This document shows positions 1 to 12,313 of a DNA stretch of 64,000 bases, piece after piece. A program made the translations under genes and the position numbers. This DNA comes from Mytilus edulis (Eukaryota; Mollusca; Bivalvia; Mytilida; Mytilidae): the NCBI RefSeq assembly GCF_963676685.1, contig NC_092345.1, positions 44,227,838-44,291,837 on the forward strand. Direction: 5' to 3'. Every line of letters begins with the position of its first letter. Position 1 is the first letter of the stretch. The notes under the pieces were generated by a model that was given only the letters and a program-made list of their open reading frames with translations, ran no database searches and had not been told where the DNA came from.

Positions 1-1142
1 TGTACTCTAATGCTTGGATCACTCGTCTGCGTCTCGGGTGGTCCTAGTTGTGATTGAATGTAATAATCTCTTTCTGTTGGAATATCGGGATGAGTTGTCG
101 TTGTTGTTTTTGCTAATGGGTGTTCAGGGGACTGTAAAGCATTATGTTCTACGTAAGGAGTTTGTGTCGTTGTACTTCTGTATTCATGGGGATTATAATG
201 TTGATGATTTCCATGAGGTGGTTCATTCTGATGTACACCATTAGTTTCATGATATGTTGGTGTAACTGGTAATCTCTGATGACGATTTTGGTTAACACTC
301 ATGTGTGATCTTTGTGGTTGCATATGTTGACTTTGGGGAGGGGGTTGTCTTTGTTGTGTTGGGGGTTGTCTTTGTTGTGGTGGGGGTTGTCTTTGTTGCG
401 TTTGGGGTTGTCGTTGCGGCGGTGGTTGTCTATGTTGCTGAGATTGGACTCTTTGGACCGCTTTAGGTCGTTGGTGATTTTGAGGTTGCCAACTAAATTG
501 GGGATGTTGATTATTTTGATTATTTCTATTTGGTTGTCCTTGTTGCGGCCATGATGGACGACGATGAACAGGTGTTTGTTGTGTAGTTGGTTGCCATACA
601 GGTTGATTAGTATTTTGGTACCAATTTTGATGATTTGATGTATCCCATGTGGGATTGTTGCGTGGTCTAGGCTGTTGCCACTGTGTTTGCTGCTGCTGTC
701 GGTGTCCCCATTGGGGAAGTTGTTGATTATTCATACGGTTGGGTAGTGTATGTGTCATGTGTTGTCGCTGTATTTGTCTATTTAGGCCCGTTGTCGGCTG
801 TTGCATATGACCTGGTGATTGTCCCCATCTATTCTGAAATTGGTGTGTAGGAGAGAACCATCCTGGGTTTTGCCATTGATTAGAAGGAGCTTGGACAACC
901 ACAACTTTTGCTGGTGGTGGGTTATCTGGTGGTTCTGTTGTTGGAACTATAGCTGTTGTTGTAACTGGAGCAACATGATGAAATGATCCTGTGTGTGGGT
1001 TCCATTGTTGGTGTTGATTATTCCAATATAGCGACGGGTTATTCCACTGTTGTTGGTGTAGTCCGGTTTGAGGAGGATGTGTGGGCCACGATTGTTGATA
1101 TGGTCTATGCCACTGTGATGTTGCTCTTGAAATTACAATTAT
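1..1142 (-). CDS. Gln/Pro/Asn-rich protein, internal exon, partial
   Basis: The minus strand is open in one frame from about 1142 to the left edge (about 380 codons). It has no stop and no early Met, so it is an internal or terminal exon of a larger gene running off the window. The protein is low complexity: dominated by Q, P, N, H, T and W, with few acidic residues. The amino half carries spaced Trp residues in contexts such as QQWNNP and WGQSPG. The middle has a run of four degenerate QRQPPPQ-type units (about 330-430). The carboxyl half is richer in Thr, His and Tyr. A possible 3' splice site (TATTTGTATTCCAG) precedes 1142; a weaker AG lies before 1112. Such composition occurs in secreted matrix, byssal or shell proteins and in nuclear Q-rich regulators. 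I see no domain and assign no function. The plus-strand ORFs here are shadows. Confidence 0.6.
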   Translation of the reverse strand, partial: MIVISRATSQWHRPYQQSWPTHPPQTGLHQQQWNNPSLYWNNQHQQWNPHTGSFHHVAPVTTTAIVPTTEPPDNPPPAKVVVVQAPSNQWQNPGWFSPTHQFQNRWGQSPGHMQQPTTGLNRQIQRQHMTHTLPNRMNNQQLPQWGHRQQQQTQWQQPRPRNNPTWDTSNHQNWYQNTNQPVWQPTTQQTPVHRRPSWPQQGQPNRNNQNNQHPQFSWQPQNHQRPKAVQRVQSQQHRQPPPQRQPQTQQRQPPPQQRQPPTQQRQPPPQSQHMQPQRSHMSVNQNRHQRLPVTPTYHETNGVHQNEPPHGNHQHYNPHEYRSTTTQTPYVEHNALQSPEHPLAKTTTTTHPDIPTERDYYIQSQLGPPETQTSDPSIRV

Positions 1143-2858
1143 CTGGAATACAAATATTTCAATTTTGGATGTTGTCTTTAGGGAAAAATTAACAATATTT
1201 CATAATAATCTATCATTATTATTATACTTTACAATTCTTAACACTTATAATTATTATCAACTAGAATAATCCCCTTTTTCCGCGGGAAACTGCGTGTAGG
1301 CAAACAACTGTTTTAGAATGTACCTGTAATAGAAAAGAACTTTAAATTAATGAAATAACTAGCAGTCGTTGGGAAGAAATGGTCGCGGCGACAATATTTT
1401 GGTGCAATTCTTGTATAGACATAGAAATATTCTACATCAAAAAGACTTAAAACACAAAACATACAACAAAAGAGATATGATCCCATATATAGTCCAGTAT
1501 AATAATACATGTATGGCTTCAATCAAAAGTCAATAAACTTAAGGTTATAAAATTCTTAAAAGGGTATTTTCCCTTTACGTCCTCCATACATTACATTTTC
1601 TAGTTTTAGATATTTACTTTTGATGAAGGCCATCATTGTATATCATTACCATTTAATTTTAATTGTTGACGGAAACTTTATAATTAGATGATTATGTACA
1701 AATTATTATATCCAAAAACAGATCAGATCGCTACTTAATTAATGAATACATGATATGAATAATTTAGAAGGAAGGGAACATGATGTAGTATTGGTATGAA
1801 TGGGTTTTATGGAATAGAGAATAATGGGAATGAAATACAGAATCAAATGCAAAACAAATAAAAAATAGAATATAATGGAATGCTAAATAACGGGCAAAAA
1901 ATAAATAATAGAAAACAAGAATGTGTCCATAGTACACTGATGCCCCACTCGCACTATCATTTGCTATGTTCACTGGACCGTAAAATTGGCGGTCAAAACT
2001 CTAATTTGGTACTATAATTAGAAAGATCATATCATAGGGTTCATGTGTACTAGGTTTCAAGTTGATTGGTCTTAAACTTTATCAGAAACTACCTTGACCA
2101 AAAACTTTAACCTGAAGCGGGATATACGGGCGGACGGATGGACGAACGGACTAACGAACGAACGGACGCACACATCGAAAAACATAATGGCCCCAAAGTG
2201 GGGCATACAAATGGTTAAGCAAAGCTAAGAATATAGAAATGAGACCCTCGTGTATCATGAAAGTGAAATGTTTTGGAATCTTCACAGTAACTGGGAAGTT
2301 AGTCAAAACAATAGGCAAGATAACTAGGCATTTGCTTTTGTCAGTATCTACGATTCTTACGAAATCACACGTACAGTGAGTAAGTATATTTAGTCATAAT
2401 ATTAAACATAAGATTAAGTATTTTCTAATGTTTTTTTTTTTTTTTTTCATATTATAAAGGAAAGAATAGAAAACTTTATAATTTTCGCTTACTTCACAAA
2501 TTAAATTTTATTTTTTAAATTCTATGTGTTTTTGCATAGTAAAAAAAATCGCCAAAAAAAAATCATGAGGTCAAAATGGAAACACTGATATATATATATA
2601 TATATACATGTATATATATAGGTCCAAAAGCTGGACATAAAAACTGTGTTTACAATCACAGGGTCTTGATGACTACAGGAAAGAAGACTGTCATTTCAGT
2701 CTCATTAATTGTGTACATTGATATGAATATATAATTCACATTATACATTATATATATATAATCATAGAAAATCATTGTAAATGTAAGGATTTTAGAATGT
2801 TAGAAGACTCCAAACTTGAAACCAAATATTATTAATTCAAGAGAACCACACAAGATGG
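1143..2858. other. Gene-free AT-rich DNA with one dispersed repeat
   Basis: No coding exon could be supported. A dispersed repeat occupies roughly 2010-2215; it includes a run of GGACGAACGGAC-type tetranucleotide-like units and ends near GGCCCCAAAGTGGGGC (2190-2205). TA microsatellites lie at 2588-2620 and 2750-2760, and a T16-17 tract at 2430-2448. The short ORFs have no coding character. Confidence 0.4.
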
Positions 2859-3311
2859 AAATAGAATGAAATTCAAAACAGTGTGGCTGTGGTCATTGAT
2901 TGACACATTAAATTCATCCATTGACTGGGACAATTTACGTGAACGTTTGTATGTAACGACCATTGCTGACTGTGTACTTTTTAAAGACACTTAAACTATG
3001 GGGTCACCAAAGGTCCTCAACACCTTAATAAAGTATTTCGACAAATTAATCAGGAATAACACTATGTTTTGATTTATATCAATTGTATAAATCAAAACAT
3101 AAAGGTTATTCCTGATTAATTTTTCGAAGTATTTTATAATTAAAGGCGTTAAGAAACCTTTGGTGACCCCACAGTTTAGATGTCTATCGTAGGTACGTCG
3201 TGAACAGTGGTCGTTACAGACACACGTTCACCTTAATTGTCCCAGTTAATGGATTAATTTAATGTGTCAATCAATGGCCACAGCCACACTGTTTTGAATT
3301 TCATTCTATTT
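2859..3311. repeat. 453-bp foldback (near-palindrome)
   Basis: The segment reads almost the same on both strands. The left arm starts AAATAGAATGAAATTC and the right arm ends with its complement. The arms are about 215 bp each and meet at a tight turn near 3085, where TGTTTTGATTTATA faces TATAAATCAAAACA. Matching blocks include GGGGTCACCAAAGGT (3000) against ACCTTTGGTGACCCC (3158) and GTGTGGCTGTGG against CCACAGCCACAC. The arms differ at a modest number of sites, so this is an aged foldback or MITE-type element. No coding capacity; the minus ORF inside it is an artefact. No clear target duplication was found. Confidence 0.85.
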
Positions 3312-4185
3312 TTAAGAATTGGGTGTAATATAATTGGGGGCACTGAACCTATCAAATTTTGTATGAAGCAAGTGCTGTCGCGAATTTTGCATTTTATTGG
3401 GAAATAAATGTGTAATTTTTGAATGTCTCGCGATTGTTGTCTGTTACATACTAGATGTAATGTTTCATTCCAAAAAGAACCCAACCAGGACAAATAGCTG
3501 CCCATTAATATACAGAACAGGAGTTGAATAATGAACAATACCCAAACTAAAAATATGGCGAACCCAAGAGATCCCGGAAGGGTAACTAAATAGTGTCAAG
3601 CATGCTGTTCATGACAAACAAAAAATCGTTTTTATATCTGCATGTAAAGGTAAATGTGTGTCAAATGTTTTAACATATGCATGTTTACCATAGAAGTCAT
3701 GTTTTGACAAAGATTTACATGTATTTCTCATTTGACAAAACTTCCTGTAATTAAAGAAACGATTAACATATAGATAAAACATAGACGCGAAATTAAAGAA
3801 AGATGTATAAGTCTTTGTACCTAGAGAAAAATGATAAATAAGAAGATGTGGTATGATTTCCATGGATACAACTATCCACAATAGACCAAATGACATATGT
3901 AGAATTTACTTAGTACACAGTCATGTTAGTCCAGGTTCTAGTGTATCAGATGGGGGTACGAATAATGTATCAACAGATTATTTATGCCAAACATTCTGCT
4001 GTTAAAAAAAATAAACTGAAACTCGAAATTTCTTACTTGGAAATAATTTCTAACTTAAAACTTGTCATTTCAAATTTGACATTTCTTAATTCCAAATTGA
4101 CATTAATCGGTTTCTGAGGAGACCTATTATTTTGAGGGTATGTGAGAGTCTCACTCTAGTTGATGCTACAACAGGGTACCCCCAT
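3312..4185. other. Intergenic, with a SINE-like fragment
   Basis: No gene seen. Positions 3836-3896 carry AAGAAGATGTGGTATGA followed by CAACTATCCACAATAGACC, a short piece of the interspersed repeat also found at 16244, 47201 and 52195 (plus) and 42230 and 61175 (minus). Confidence 0.4.
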
Positions 4186-4386
4186 CAGGTCGCAAGGTCG
4201 CTTTTAAATTCATCGAGAGGTTGTTTTTAAGGGAACTGTACAGGTCGCAGGTCGTTTTTCCCAACACAGAAAACGGAAGTCAGTCGGAGGTCGTTTTTTT
4301 CCAAACTTTACAGGTCGCAGGTCGTTTTTAGAAGGCCCTCAGGTCGGAAGTCGCCTCTAATAAGCCCAGAGGTCGCAGGTCTCTTT
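4186..4386 (+). repeat. CAGGTCGCAGGTCG minisatellite
   Basis: About six imperfect tandem copies of a unit built on CAGGTCGCAGGTCGTTTTT, separated by 15-25 bp variable linkers. Best copies are at 4251, 4312 and 4369. The linkers diverge more than the core, as in an old minisatellite. Much more GC-rich than its surroundings. Confidence 0.65.
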
Positions 4387-6803
4387 TGACCCTGCGGGAG
4401 CCTCCTAGTTGGGGTTCACAGAATAGAGAAAAGTTAATGAATAGAGAAAAATGATCAAAACGTGCAAATAATGATCAACAATGGGGCATAATGAGATGCA
4501 AAGTATATAGAGAAACTGTGAAAATAATAGAATTATGTATATAAAGCAATACTGATTACAGAAATGAACGATGTACAGAATAAGGTATTCATATAATTTC
4601 ATAAAAATTATCATTTTCATATAAAAATACAGAATAAGCGTTATTTGTAAACTTTAGATAAAGAAAAATGCTCTAAGAATTAATCTATTTCAAAATGACA
4701 ACATTTCAATATAGAGATACCATAACATAACTGATTTTTGTTGAGGAGGGGGTTGTAATGATGAAAGAATACATATCATAATCATGTTTTATATAAGAAT
4801 AACCTTGTTTGTATTGAGCGTGGCAAAAAAATTGTGTGTTCATGAAAAACATGCATTTGCATATTTCAAATAGAAGTGTTGATTAATTACTTATTTAGTA
4901 AACAAAAATTTAATTAAGAGATTTTAATATAAAGCTAAAGATCCTTAAATAGTGTATGAGGAAGAACTTTATGGATATTATAAATAGAAAACAAATAAAC
5001 CAATGTCATCATTATGTCCGTTTTTAATAAATCATGCCACTTTTTAACCACCAATTTGGTGGTTGAAGAACATGTCGAAATAATCAACAAATGGAAGTTT
5101 TTAACGACCTTGACTGGCTATACAGCCCTTGCACGGTCGGAAATAATCAAGTTGAGTTACATGGCTTTTAAAAGATAGTGCCCTTTTTAGAACGTTTAGA
5201 GCTAAAGGTTGGAAACTAAACACGAAGAGAAAATACTAAAGTGATGTGAAAGTATCTGTCAAAACCTTCCAAAGTCAAGTTTACTTGATGATTGAACCCT
5301 TTGAACCCTAGGAATAAAGTACATGTAAACCCATCTGTAAATCTATCAACACACAAACGTTCATGAAGTTATGTAAAATTTTAGGTTTAAAGGAAAAAAA
5401 TTGTTAGTTTAGGGTCGAAGGAAATGGTTTAGTAAATTAATTTCTTTAGTCCAATGCAGCGTAGATTGTTGCAGTTATTGAAGACAAAAACATACCCATA
5501 TATTGTAACACTAACATCAGAAACTGCGAAATAGTGATTTTTGTGTTTACATGTGAAATTTTTAAATGAAAGTATATAAAGGGTCTTTTAGTTTTTTGAC
5601 GAACAATAACCTTACATGTTTTATAAACGCCAATTACATTACTCGTGTCTACATTAAACCGCAATTGATGACGTGAAAGAGAAAAAACACCACGACTAGT
5701 ATAAAATGCATACTCACATGTATAGCTATATCATCAAAAATAGTTCCACATAAAGACTATCTTACTATATGTGTAAAAGGAAAAAAACTTCATCTTAAAA
5801 AAATCAACGTCTTTACAGTTTGAAGTACTTACCAAAATATAAATAAAACTAGTTCTCATCTTGTATCATAATGTGAAAAGAAATATAATTAAGATAATTA
5901 ATTATGAAAACGTTATGTACATATTTAGACTAGAATGATAATGAAGTTTTGTCATTAAAATTTAGTTTTTGTTGATGGTTTCACTCATGCATATAATTGT
6001 ATAATTAATTAAATTTAAAGGAATAAACAATTTGCGGTTGTTCTGAATACAGACACGACAGCTATTTTATGCAGTTACACGTTAAAGGTGAATCGAAAGG
6101 ACAGTTGGCAGTTTTGAGCCATTTTAAATTTAAAAAATAATAGGTGTTGTTAAAGCATAAATTGATTAGTGGCTTATCAATTTACAACCAGTTTAAACTT
6201 AAGATTAAAGACAAAGTACCATTTTTTTGCAAGTACTAGTCGAAATGTAGGTAACTATATGGGTTGAACATCTCTATTTTATAAAACAACTAGTATATAA
6301 ATTAATATAATAAAATAATGGAAATGATTTCATTCACATTAAATATCTTTCAGTTTCTTTTTCACAAATAATAATAATATATATGATCAAAATATATGGC
6401 AATCTATCAAAATATTTAATCATATATAAAATTGATTCCTTCAAATACAATGACTGTTGACGTACTCCACTATTGAAACACATATTTCATAAATACTGAC
6501 CGTCATGTAACATGTGTAAAATGTTTATTTCAATTTTTCACAATTTAATCCTACAATGTTGACACATACAGAGAATAATAAAAAAAATAGATGAAGGTCA
6601 CTAAATAAATATGAGTGTCTCAAGAGTCATACACTAACTAATATATAGAAGACATTTTGTTTTCTTTCAAAATTTAACAATATAAGGTAATGGGAAAATC
6701 TGGATTCAGTTTTTTTTGTCATCTGCGTGACCACAATAATAGTTTCTTCGTCAAATTGGGAATAAGAATATCATTTATGAATAAACCATATCCTCTTAAC
6801 TAA
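4387..6803. other. Gene-free AT-rich DNA
   Basis: Very AT-rich, with short ORFs only and no motif or splice pattern that would support an exon. I see no ordered repeat in it. Confidence 0.4.
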
Positions 6804-7049
6804 AACAAAGTAAATAAAGGGGCAAACTATCCCACTGGGATTAAAGAGCAGTTTCCGTTTGAAATTGAACAAGCGCGGAAAAAGCTTTATCCTATCTTAA
6901 AGAAAGCCAAACAGGACGGCAAAATGGCAAGCCTGGTACGGGATAAACTATTTATAAACGGGAAATTATACATGGAAGAGAAAATAAAGACACATTCTCA
7001 AACACCGGCAAAAATGACACAACAGAAAATTGAGGCAACCAACCAGTGA
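6804..7049 (+). pseudogene. LINE ORF1 C-terminal remnant
   Basis: An 82-codon open stretch after an in-frame TAA (6801) ends at TGA 7047. Its text contains FPFEIEQARKKLYPILKKAK followed by LVRDKLFINGKLY, the pattern of the C-terminal domain of animal LINE ORF1 proteins (RNA-binding chaperone of the retrotransposition particle). It lies upstream of the endonuclease, as expected. The N-terminal part is not recognisable, so this is a truncated relic. Confidence 0.65.
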
Positions 7050-7188
7050 GAGCCCGCCAATCCCACCGAGATCAAAACGAGCTAGGACTGAGTCAGATAA
7101 CAGCCATATAAGAAGAAATCTCAGAAACAGTGATTCCATACCTTCTCCATCAACACATGCGAACAACACACAACCAAACCAATATTAG

Positions 7189-8919
7189 AGTGGCCACGGA
7201 GAACAACCAGCTAGACAACATACAAAAACGAATATTGAAAATGATTTTAAAAGCAGTAATATATTCTCACTCCCGAATTCAGACATTTATAATGCTTCGA
7301 CTTCAACCAGTAGCGATACATGTAACAGTCCTAGAAAAAATATTTCAGCTGGTAGTGATCTAAACATTTTATGCCTGAACTGCTGTGGAATAAAGTCTCG
7401 CGTGAATTATCCAGAATTTAAAGACATTATAGATAATCATGAAATAGTATGTCTTGTAGAAACTAAAACCGATGACATTGATGTGATAAATCTTCCCGGT
7501 TATGAATTCAAAATGAAAAACAGGAAAAAAGTTACGAAAACGAGATCGGGTGGTATTACAGTTGGCTACAAAGAACATTTGAAGACAATGATAGAAATAA
7601 TAGACACAGAATGTAAATATGTAATGTGGTTTCAAGTTAACGGTAAAGCTTTTAATTTAGATAAACCCGTTGTTTTTGGAGTCGTTTACATACCTCCGGA
7701 ATATACTAGGTATTCCTCAGATGAAGCTGTTAATGAGATTGAACAAGAATTTCTACGCTTTTCGAACATTTCAAATTACATATGCCTCTTAGGGGATTTT
7801 AATGCCAGGACAGGTTGTGATGATGATTTTGTAATTATAATGAAGATGAACATGGTGATAATAACTTGTCTGACTTTATCGAAAACCCTATTAATGCTCT
7901 AGAAGCTCTGTCTATTCCCACGAAGAGGGAAAGTATGGATAAAGGAAAAAATAGATATGGCAATATGCTGTTAAATTTTTGCAAAGGCAACGGGGTTTTT
8001 AATACTAAATGGAAGATTGGGAAGGGATCAAAATATCGGGCGATTTACTTGTCGTAATGCCAGTGTAGTTGATTATTGTATAAGCACTCCTGAACTTTTG
8101 AAAACGTTTAAGGACTTTGAAGTTTTAGATTCAAGTAAGTTATTGTCAGATGTTCATAACCCACTCTCTATTACTTTTTTCTGTGATAAAAACTTGGCAA
8201 TTGCCCATGCGGAAAATGTCGATTATTTTAGTAAAAAGAATACGTTTACGAAGATAAAAAGATGGAATTCTGAAAAGATAAAAGATTTTCAAAATAATAT
8301 TGATGTAGAAAAAATAGCAGAACTTGAATACAAACTTACAAATACTGATTTAACTGTAGTGAATAAGAACATCATTAATTCACTTATAGATGATCTGTGT
8401 AATATTTTTGTCAAGTCTGGGAAGACAACTTTTGGTACTTATACTGTAAAACAGACTAAGAAAAGGGGAGATTTTGGAAATAAGAATAAACCCTGGTTTG
8501 ATGAGGAATGTAAATTTGCACGTCAAAATTACAGGAAATTAAAAAGACGTTTCAAGTCCAAAAATCATTCTAAAAACCATTCAGACATGTTAAATGCCGA
8601 AAAAGCGTATAAAAACATTCTCGATAGCAAATTTAGAAACTTTAGAAAAGATCTTTCAGATAAAATTCAAAATTTGCGTGGCAAAAATCCGAAAGAATAT
8701 TGGAAAATTTTAAATCAGAATAAAAGAAAGAAACAACCCGATATTGACATTGGAAAATTACACGATTTTTTCAAAAATTTAAACGCTGCACCGGAAGATG
8801 AAAAAAATGTGCAACTTCCAGAGATCAATCCCATGCAATGTGAACAGATGAATGAACATATAAATTCGCCTTTTTCAAAAGATGAAATTCTCCAGTCTAT
8901 TAAAAAAACTGAAGAATGA
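7189..8919 (+). pseudogene. LINE ORF2 endonuclease region, frameshifted
   Basis: Starts in the frame following TAG 7186 and reads into an exo/endo/phosphatase fold: LCLNCCGIKSR (about 7368), VCLVETKTDDI with the catalytic Glu (7447), and GDFNAR with the Asp-Asn pair (7795). The frame shifts near 7835 and back near 8015, then continues as a Lys-rich linker to a stop at 8917. The enzyme nicks target DNA to prime reverse transcription. The two shifts and the later breaks show that this copy is dead. It continues into the RT region in another frame. Confidence 0.85.
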
Positions 8920-10834
8920 CAAAGCTTGAGGTGAAGACGAAATTATAAACGAATACATAAAATCCACATCAAACCAGTTTTTATGCATTTATGAGAAACT
9001 TTTTAATATTATATTTGATAAAGGTCTTATTCCACATAGGTGGCTTATAGGTACAATTAAACCAATTTATAAAAACAAAGGAAACTCCAAAGATCCAAAG
9101 AATTATAGACCAATTACTATCGTTAGCTGTCTGGGAAAACTATTTACAGCAGTTTTGAATAAAAGACTTAATGATTTTTCAGAAGAGTTTACCTTAATAC
9201 AAGAAAATCAAAGTGGTTTTCGGCAAAAATATTCTACTACAGATAATATTTTTACCTTGTATTCTTTTTTTGAATTATTGAAATGTAGGAAAAAGAAATT
9301 ATATTGTGCCTTTATAGATTTTGAGAAGGCTTTTGACACTGTATGGCGAGATGGTTTGTTTTATAAAATGTTGTTAAATAATATAAATGGTAAGATGTAT
9401 AAGGTTATATCTAATATATACTGTGATACTAAATCTCGTATATCATACAATAATTGTAATTCAGAATACTTTGCTTGTGACAACGGCGTACGACAAGGAG
9501 AAAACTTATCACCTTTCCTATTTTCTTTATATTTAAACGATTTAGAAGATTTCTTGGTTAGTAAAAATATTACAGGACTTAAAACCTTATCAGAAGACCT
9601 TGAAAGAGAATTAAAAATACATCTAAAACTTTTTATCATATTATACGCAGATGACACGGTGCTGTTGGCCGAAACAGCACAGGATCTGCAGACGCAACTC
9701 AATGCCTTTCATGACTATTGTAAGGTTTGGAAACTGAAAGTAAATGTTGACAAAACTAAAACCCTAGTATTTGGTTTGGGACGTTTGCCAAAAAATCTCC
9801 AATTTACTTATAATGGCATAAGCATTGAGTTAGTAAAGCAGTTTAACTATTTGGGTATTGTTTTTACTAAAACAGGAAACTTTAATATGACTAAAAAATA
9901 TTTATCCGATAAGGCCTTAAAAGCCATGTACGAAGTCCTGAAAATAGGAAGGATGTATCAGCTTTCTGTTAAATGTCAGCTTGACCTTTTTGACAAAATG
10001 ATCAAGCCCATTCTATTGTATGGGTGCGAAATATGGGGCTTTGGTAATAATGATATCCTTGAAAAGATTCATTTAAAATTTTGTAAAATTCTTTTAAACT
10101 TGAAATCCTCAACGCCAAATTATATGGTTTACGGGGAACTAGGTCGTCATCCGATCGAAATAGATATTAAAGTTCGAACAGTACTATTCTGGGCAAATTT
10201 GATATCCGGTAAACAAGCAAAGTTTTCCTTCATATTATATCAACTTTCTCGTCATATGAACGAGCACCATAATGTCCAGATAAAATGGATCCTGTTTATA
10301 CAAAAAATATTTCAAGATTGTGGTTTCTCATACATATGGGAGTCACAAAATTTTGTTAATAAAGAATGGTTAAAAACTGTTATAAAGCAGAGATTGCTAG
10401 ATCAATATATTCAGAACTGGAATTCCCTCATTCAAAATTCACCAAAAGGTATTAACTACAAAAATTTTAAGAAAAACTTGGAATTCGAAGAATATTTTAA
10501 TATTTTGGACTTCGAAGACGCTATTGTTTTTTGTCGATTTAGAACGACTAATACTAAGCTGCCGATTGAAACAGGAAGATGGCAAAACGTGATCAGAGAA
10601 AACCGCTTTTGCAGTCTATGCAACAATCGACAAATAGGTGACGAATATCATTTTATATTTGAATGCAATTTTTTCCATCAAAAACGCAAAGAGTTTTTAA
10701 CTGAATATTTTACAAAACGGCAAAATACAGTTAAATTCTCTGAACTTATGTCAAGTACAAGAAAACCAGTTCTGAAGAAGCTTTGTTCTTTTATAAAAAA
10801 TATAAATACTAGTGTTTGTACTCCTGGCTTGTAA
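8912..10834 (+). pseudogene. LINE ORF2 reverse transcriptase and C-terminal region
   Basis: The frame begins just before the end of the endonuclease frame, meets a TGA at 8927 (a sense codon in the ancestor, inside the usual NDKA-GEDEI motif) and is then open to 10834. RT motifs in order: NYRPITIVSCLGKLF, QSGFRQ, AFIDFEKAFDTVW, GVRQGENLSPFLF, the catalytic LYADDTVLL, and VNVDKTKTLVFG. A C-terminal CSLC...H...C knuckle near 10613-10665 is typical of LINE ORF2 tails. Reverse transcribes element RNA at the nicked target. Broken at the amino side, so probably inactive. Confidence 0.92.
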
Positions 10835-10947
10835 CTTTTGTAACCTCTCTCGCTTGTTTTGTACATATTGTAAATATTTATTGTTGTATCTGTTATCTCT
10901 GTACCGATGTAATGCATTGGCTTTATGAGAATAAAGATATATAGCCA

Positions 10948-12313
10948 TCGTCTAATTATTCGAAGAAAAACATCGCAATCAGTGTTTCAAGTAATTGCTT
11001 GTTTGCTGAGAAGGGGACTAAGACTAACGAAAGAAGTACTCGTACTTATAAAATATTTGAAAGAATTAATTATTATAGATGAATAAGTAAGTCAGGAGCC
11101 TCTGGTCTTTTCAGTCTTGTATGTCTTTTAATTTTACTTTGTTTATATGTTTCTCAGTTAAGTGTTACGTCAATTTCCACTGAACTAGTACACGTTTTTG
11201 ATTAAGGACCAACTAACCTAGCTTCCTGGTGCAGGATTTTCTCGCTTTTTGGAAAACCCAGAGGTGGCATTGGGCTGTTTCAGTCTGATGTTTGATCGGG
11301 TTTTTGTCTCTTTGACACATTCTTATTTCCATTCTCACTTTTATCAGATAAGTACAAGATCTCTTGATGTACTAAACACGGTATTTTGAATTTAAAGTTT
11401 ATTTGATAAATTTTGAGTGTTTTCATTCTGCAGTGTTGCATAGATTTATCTTTTTTTAAGACAAAAAGAAGAAAAAAAAAACAATAATCAACTAAAAACT
11501 CCAAATTTAAAGAACGCGTATATTCTAGAGAGCTCGACACTTCTTTCTCAACTAGTGAAATCGAACAGATATCATTTATCAATTTAACATGTACAGAACC
11601 CTGCCTTTTTATCATCCCGTCAGCTACATTTACCATGCAGTTCCGAGTGGTTTTCAGGGGTTATGGTAGTTCAAGAGAGAAACAAGTCAGGATGCCGGAG
11701 CAATTTGGCAATTTATGTAAAAAAAGGTCAGGATGAACTAAGGCCAGCAACCATTTGATTTTCGGGGGAGGGGGGGGGCTATGGATTTTTGTTTTCTTTT
11801 AAATTTAGCATTACATATAGTGGCAGCTGAGGGTGAAACAAACATTTTTTTTTCTCAGGGTCAAAAACAAATTACTATTTTTTCTCTGGAAACAAACTTT
11901 TTTCCAAAAAAATCCATACCCCCCACCCCCCCCCCCCCCCCCAACACACACACATCCACACAGAAAATCAAATGGTTGCTGCCTATTATAAAAGGAAGGA
12001 CCGAATAGAGTGACAAGAGAAAAAGCCAGGGCAACGTTTTTCTTCTTAACCCTCCCCCTTCCCCCGAAAAATTCAAATGGTAGCTCCCTTACAAGTTATA
12101 ACAATACTAAAGAAAATGAATCATTAATAAAAAAAAATGACAAATAAACGTAGAAAATTCCGATCATATGTAACCTAAATTGGAATCTGTTACGGGATAG
12201 CAAGACATAATTTAGCAACAGTAAATATTGCCGGCAAAGAGTTACGTCCCTTCCAAAACAAAAGCCACGTCTACTTTCGAACATACGAAAACAGATTTTT
12301 GTGCGATTAGAAG
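10948..12313. other. Region upstream of the ZIP gene, repeat-rich
   Basis: Presumably contains the ZIP promoter, but no clear TATA or metal-response element was seen. A minus-strand interspersed-repeat end lies at 11270-11345 (TTTTTGTCTCTTTGACACA). A repeat at 11680-12100 carries GTCAGGATG, a G-run (11765-11778), a long C-run (11920-11942) and ends CAAATGGTAGCTCCCTTA; the same end motif is at 54187. ORFs here are low-complexity artefacts. Confidence 0.45.

Larger units (their letters stand above)
6804..10947 (+). mobile_element. Degenerate non-LTR retrotransposon (LINE), APE-type
   Basis: Fragments of both LINE proteins lie in the correct order on one strand: the C-terminal part of an ORF1 protein (6804-7049), an apurinic-type endonuclease (7189 to about 8200), a linker, and a reverse transcriptase (about 8912-10834). 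After the stop, about 110 bp of 3' UTR ends near GAGAATAAAGATATATA. The 5' end is truncated inside ORF1 or too decayed to read. Three frame changes (near 7835, 8015 and 8910) and a TGA at 8927 break ORF2, so this copy cannot make the full protein. The RT half is still open for 559 codons, so the insertion is moderately old. The YADD catalytic box and C-terminal Cys/His motif fit the CR1/L2/Jockey side of the LINE tree, but I cannot place the clade without a tree. Confidence 0.9.

Noticed and set aside
3254..3538. 94-aa minus-strand ORF
   Set aside because: It starts outside and runs into the foldback arm; no homology pattern or splice context.
11861..12076. Gly-rich minus ORF
   Set aside because: Produced by the poly-C tract; low-complexity artefact.
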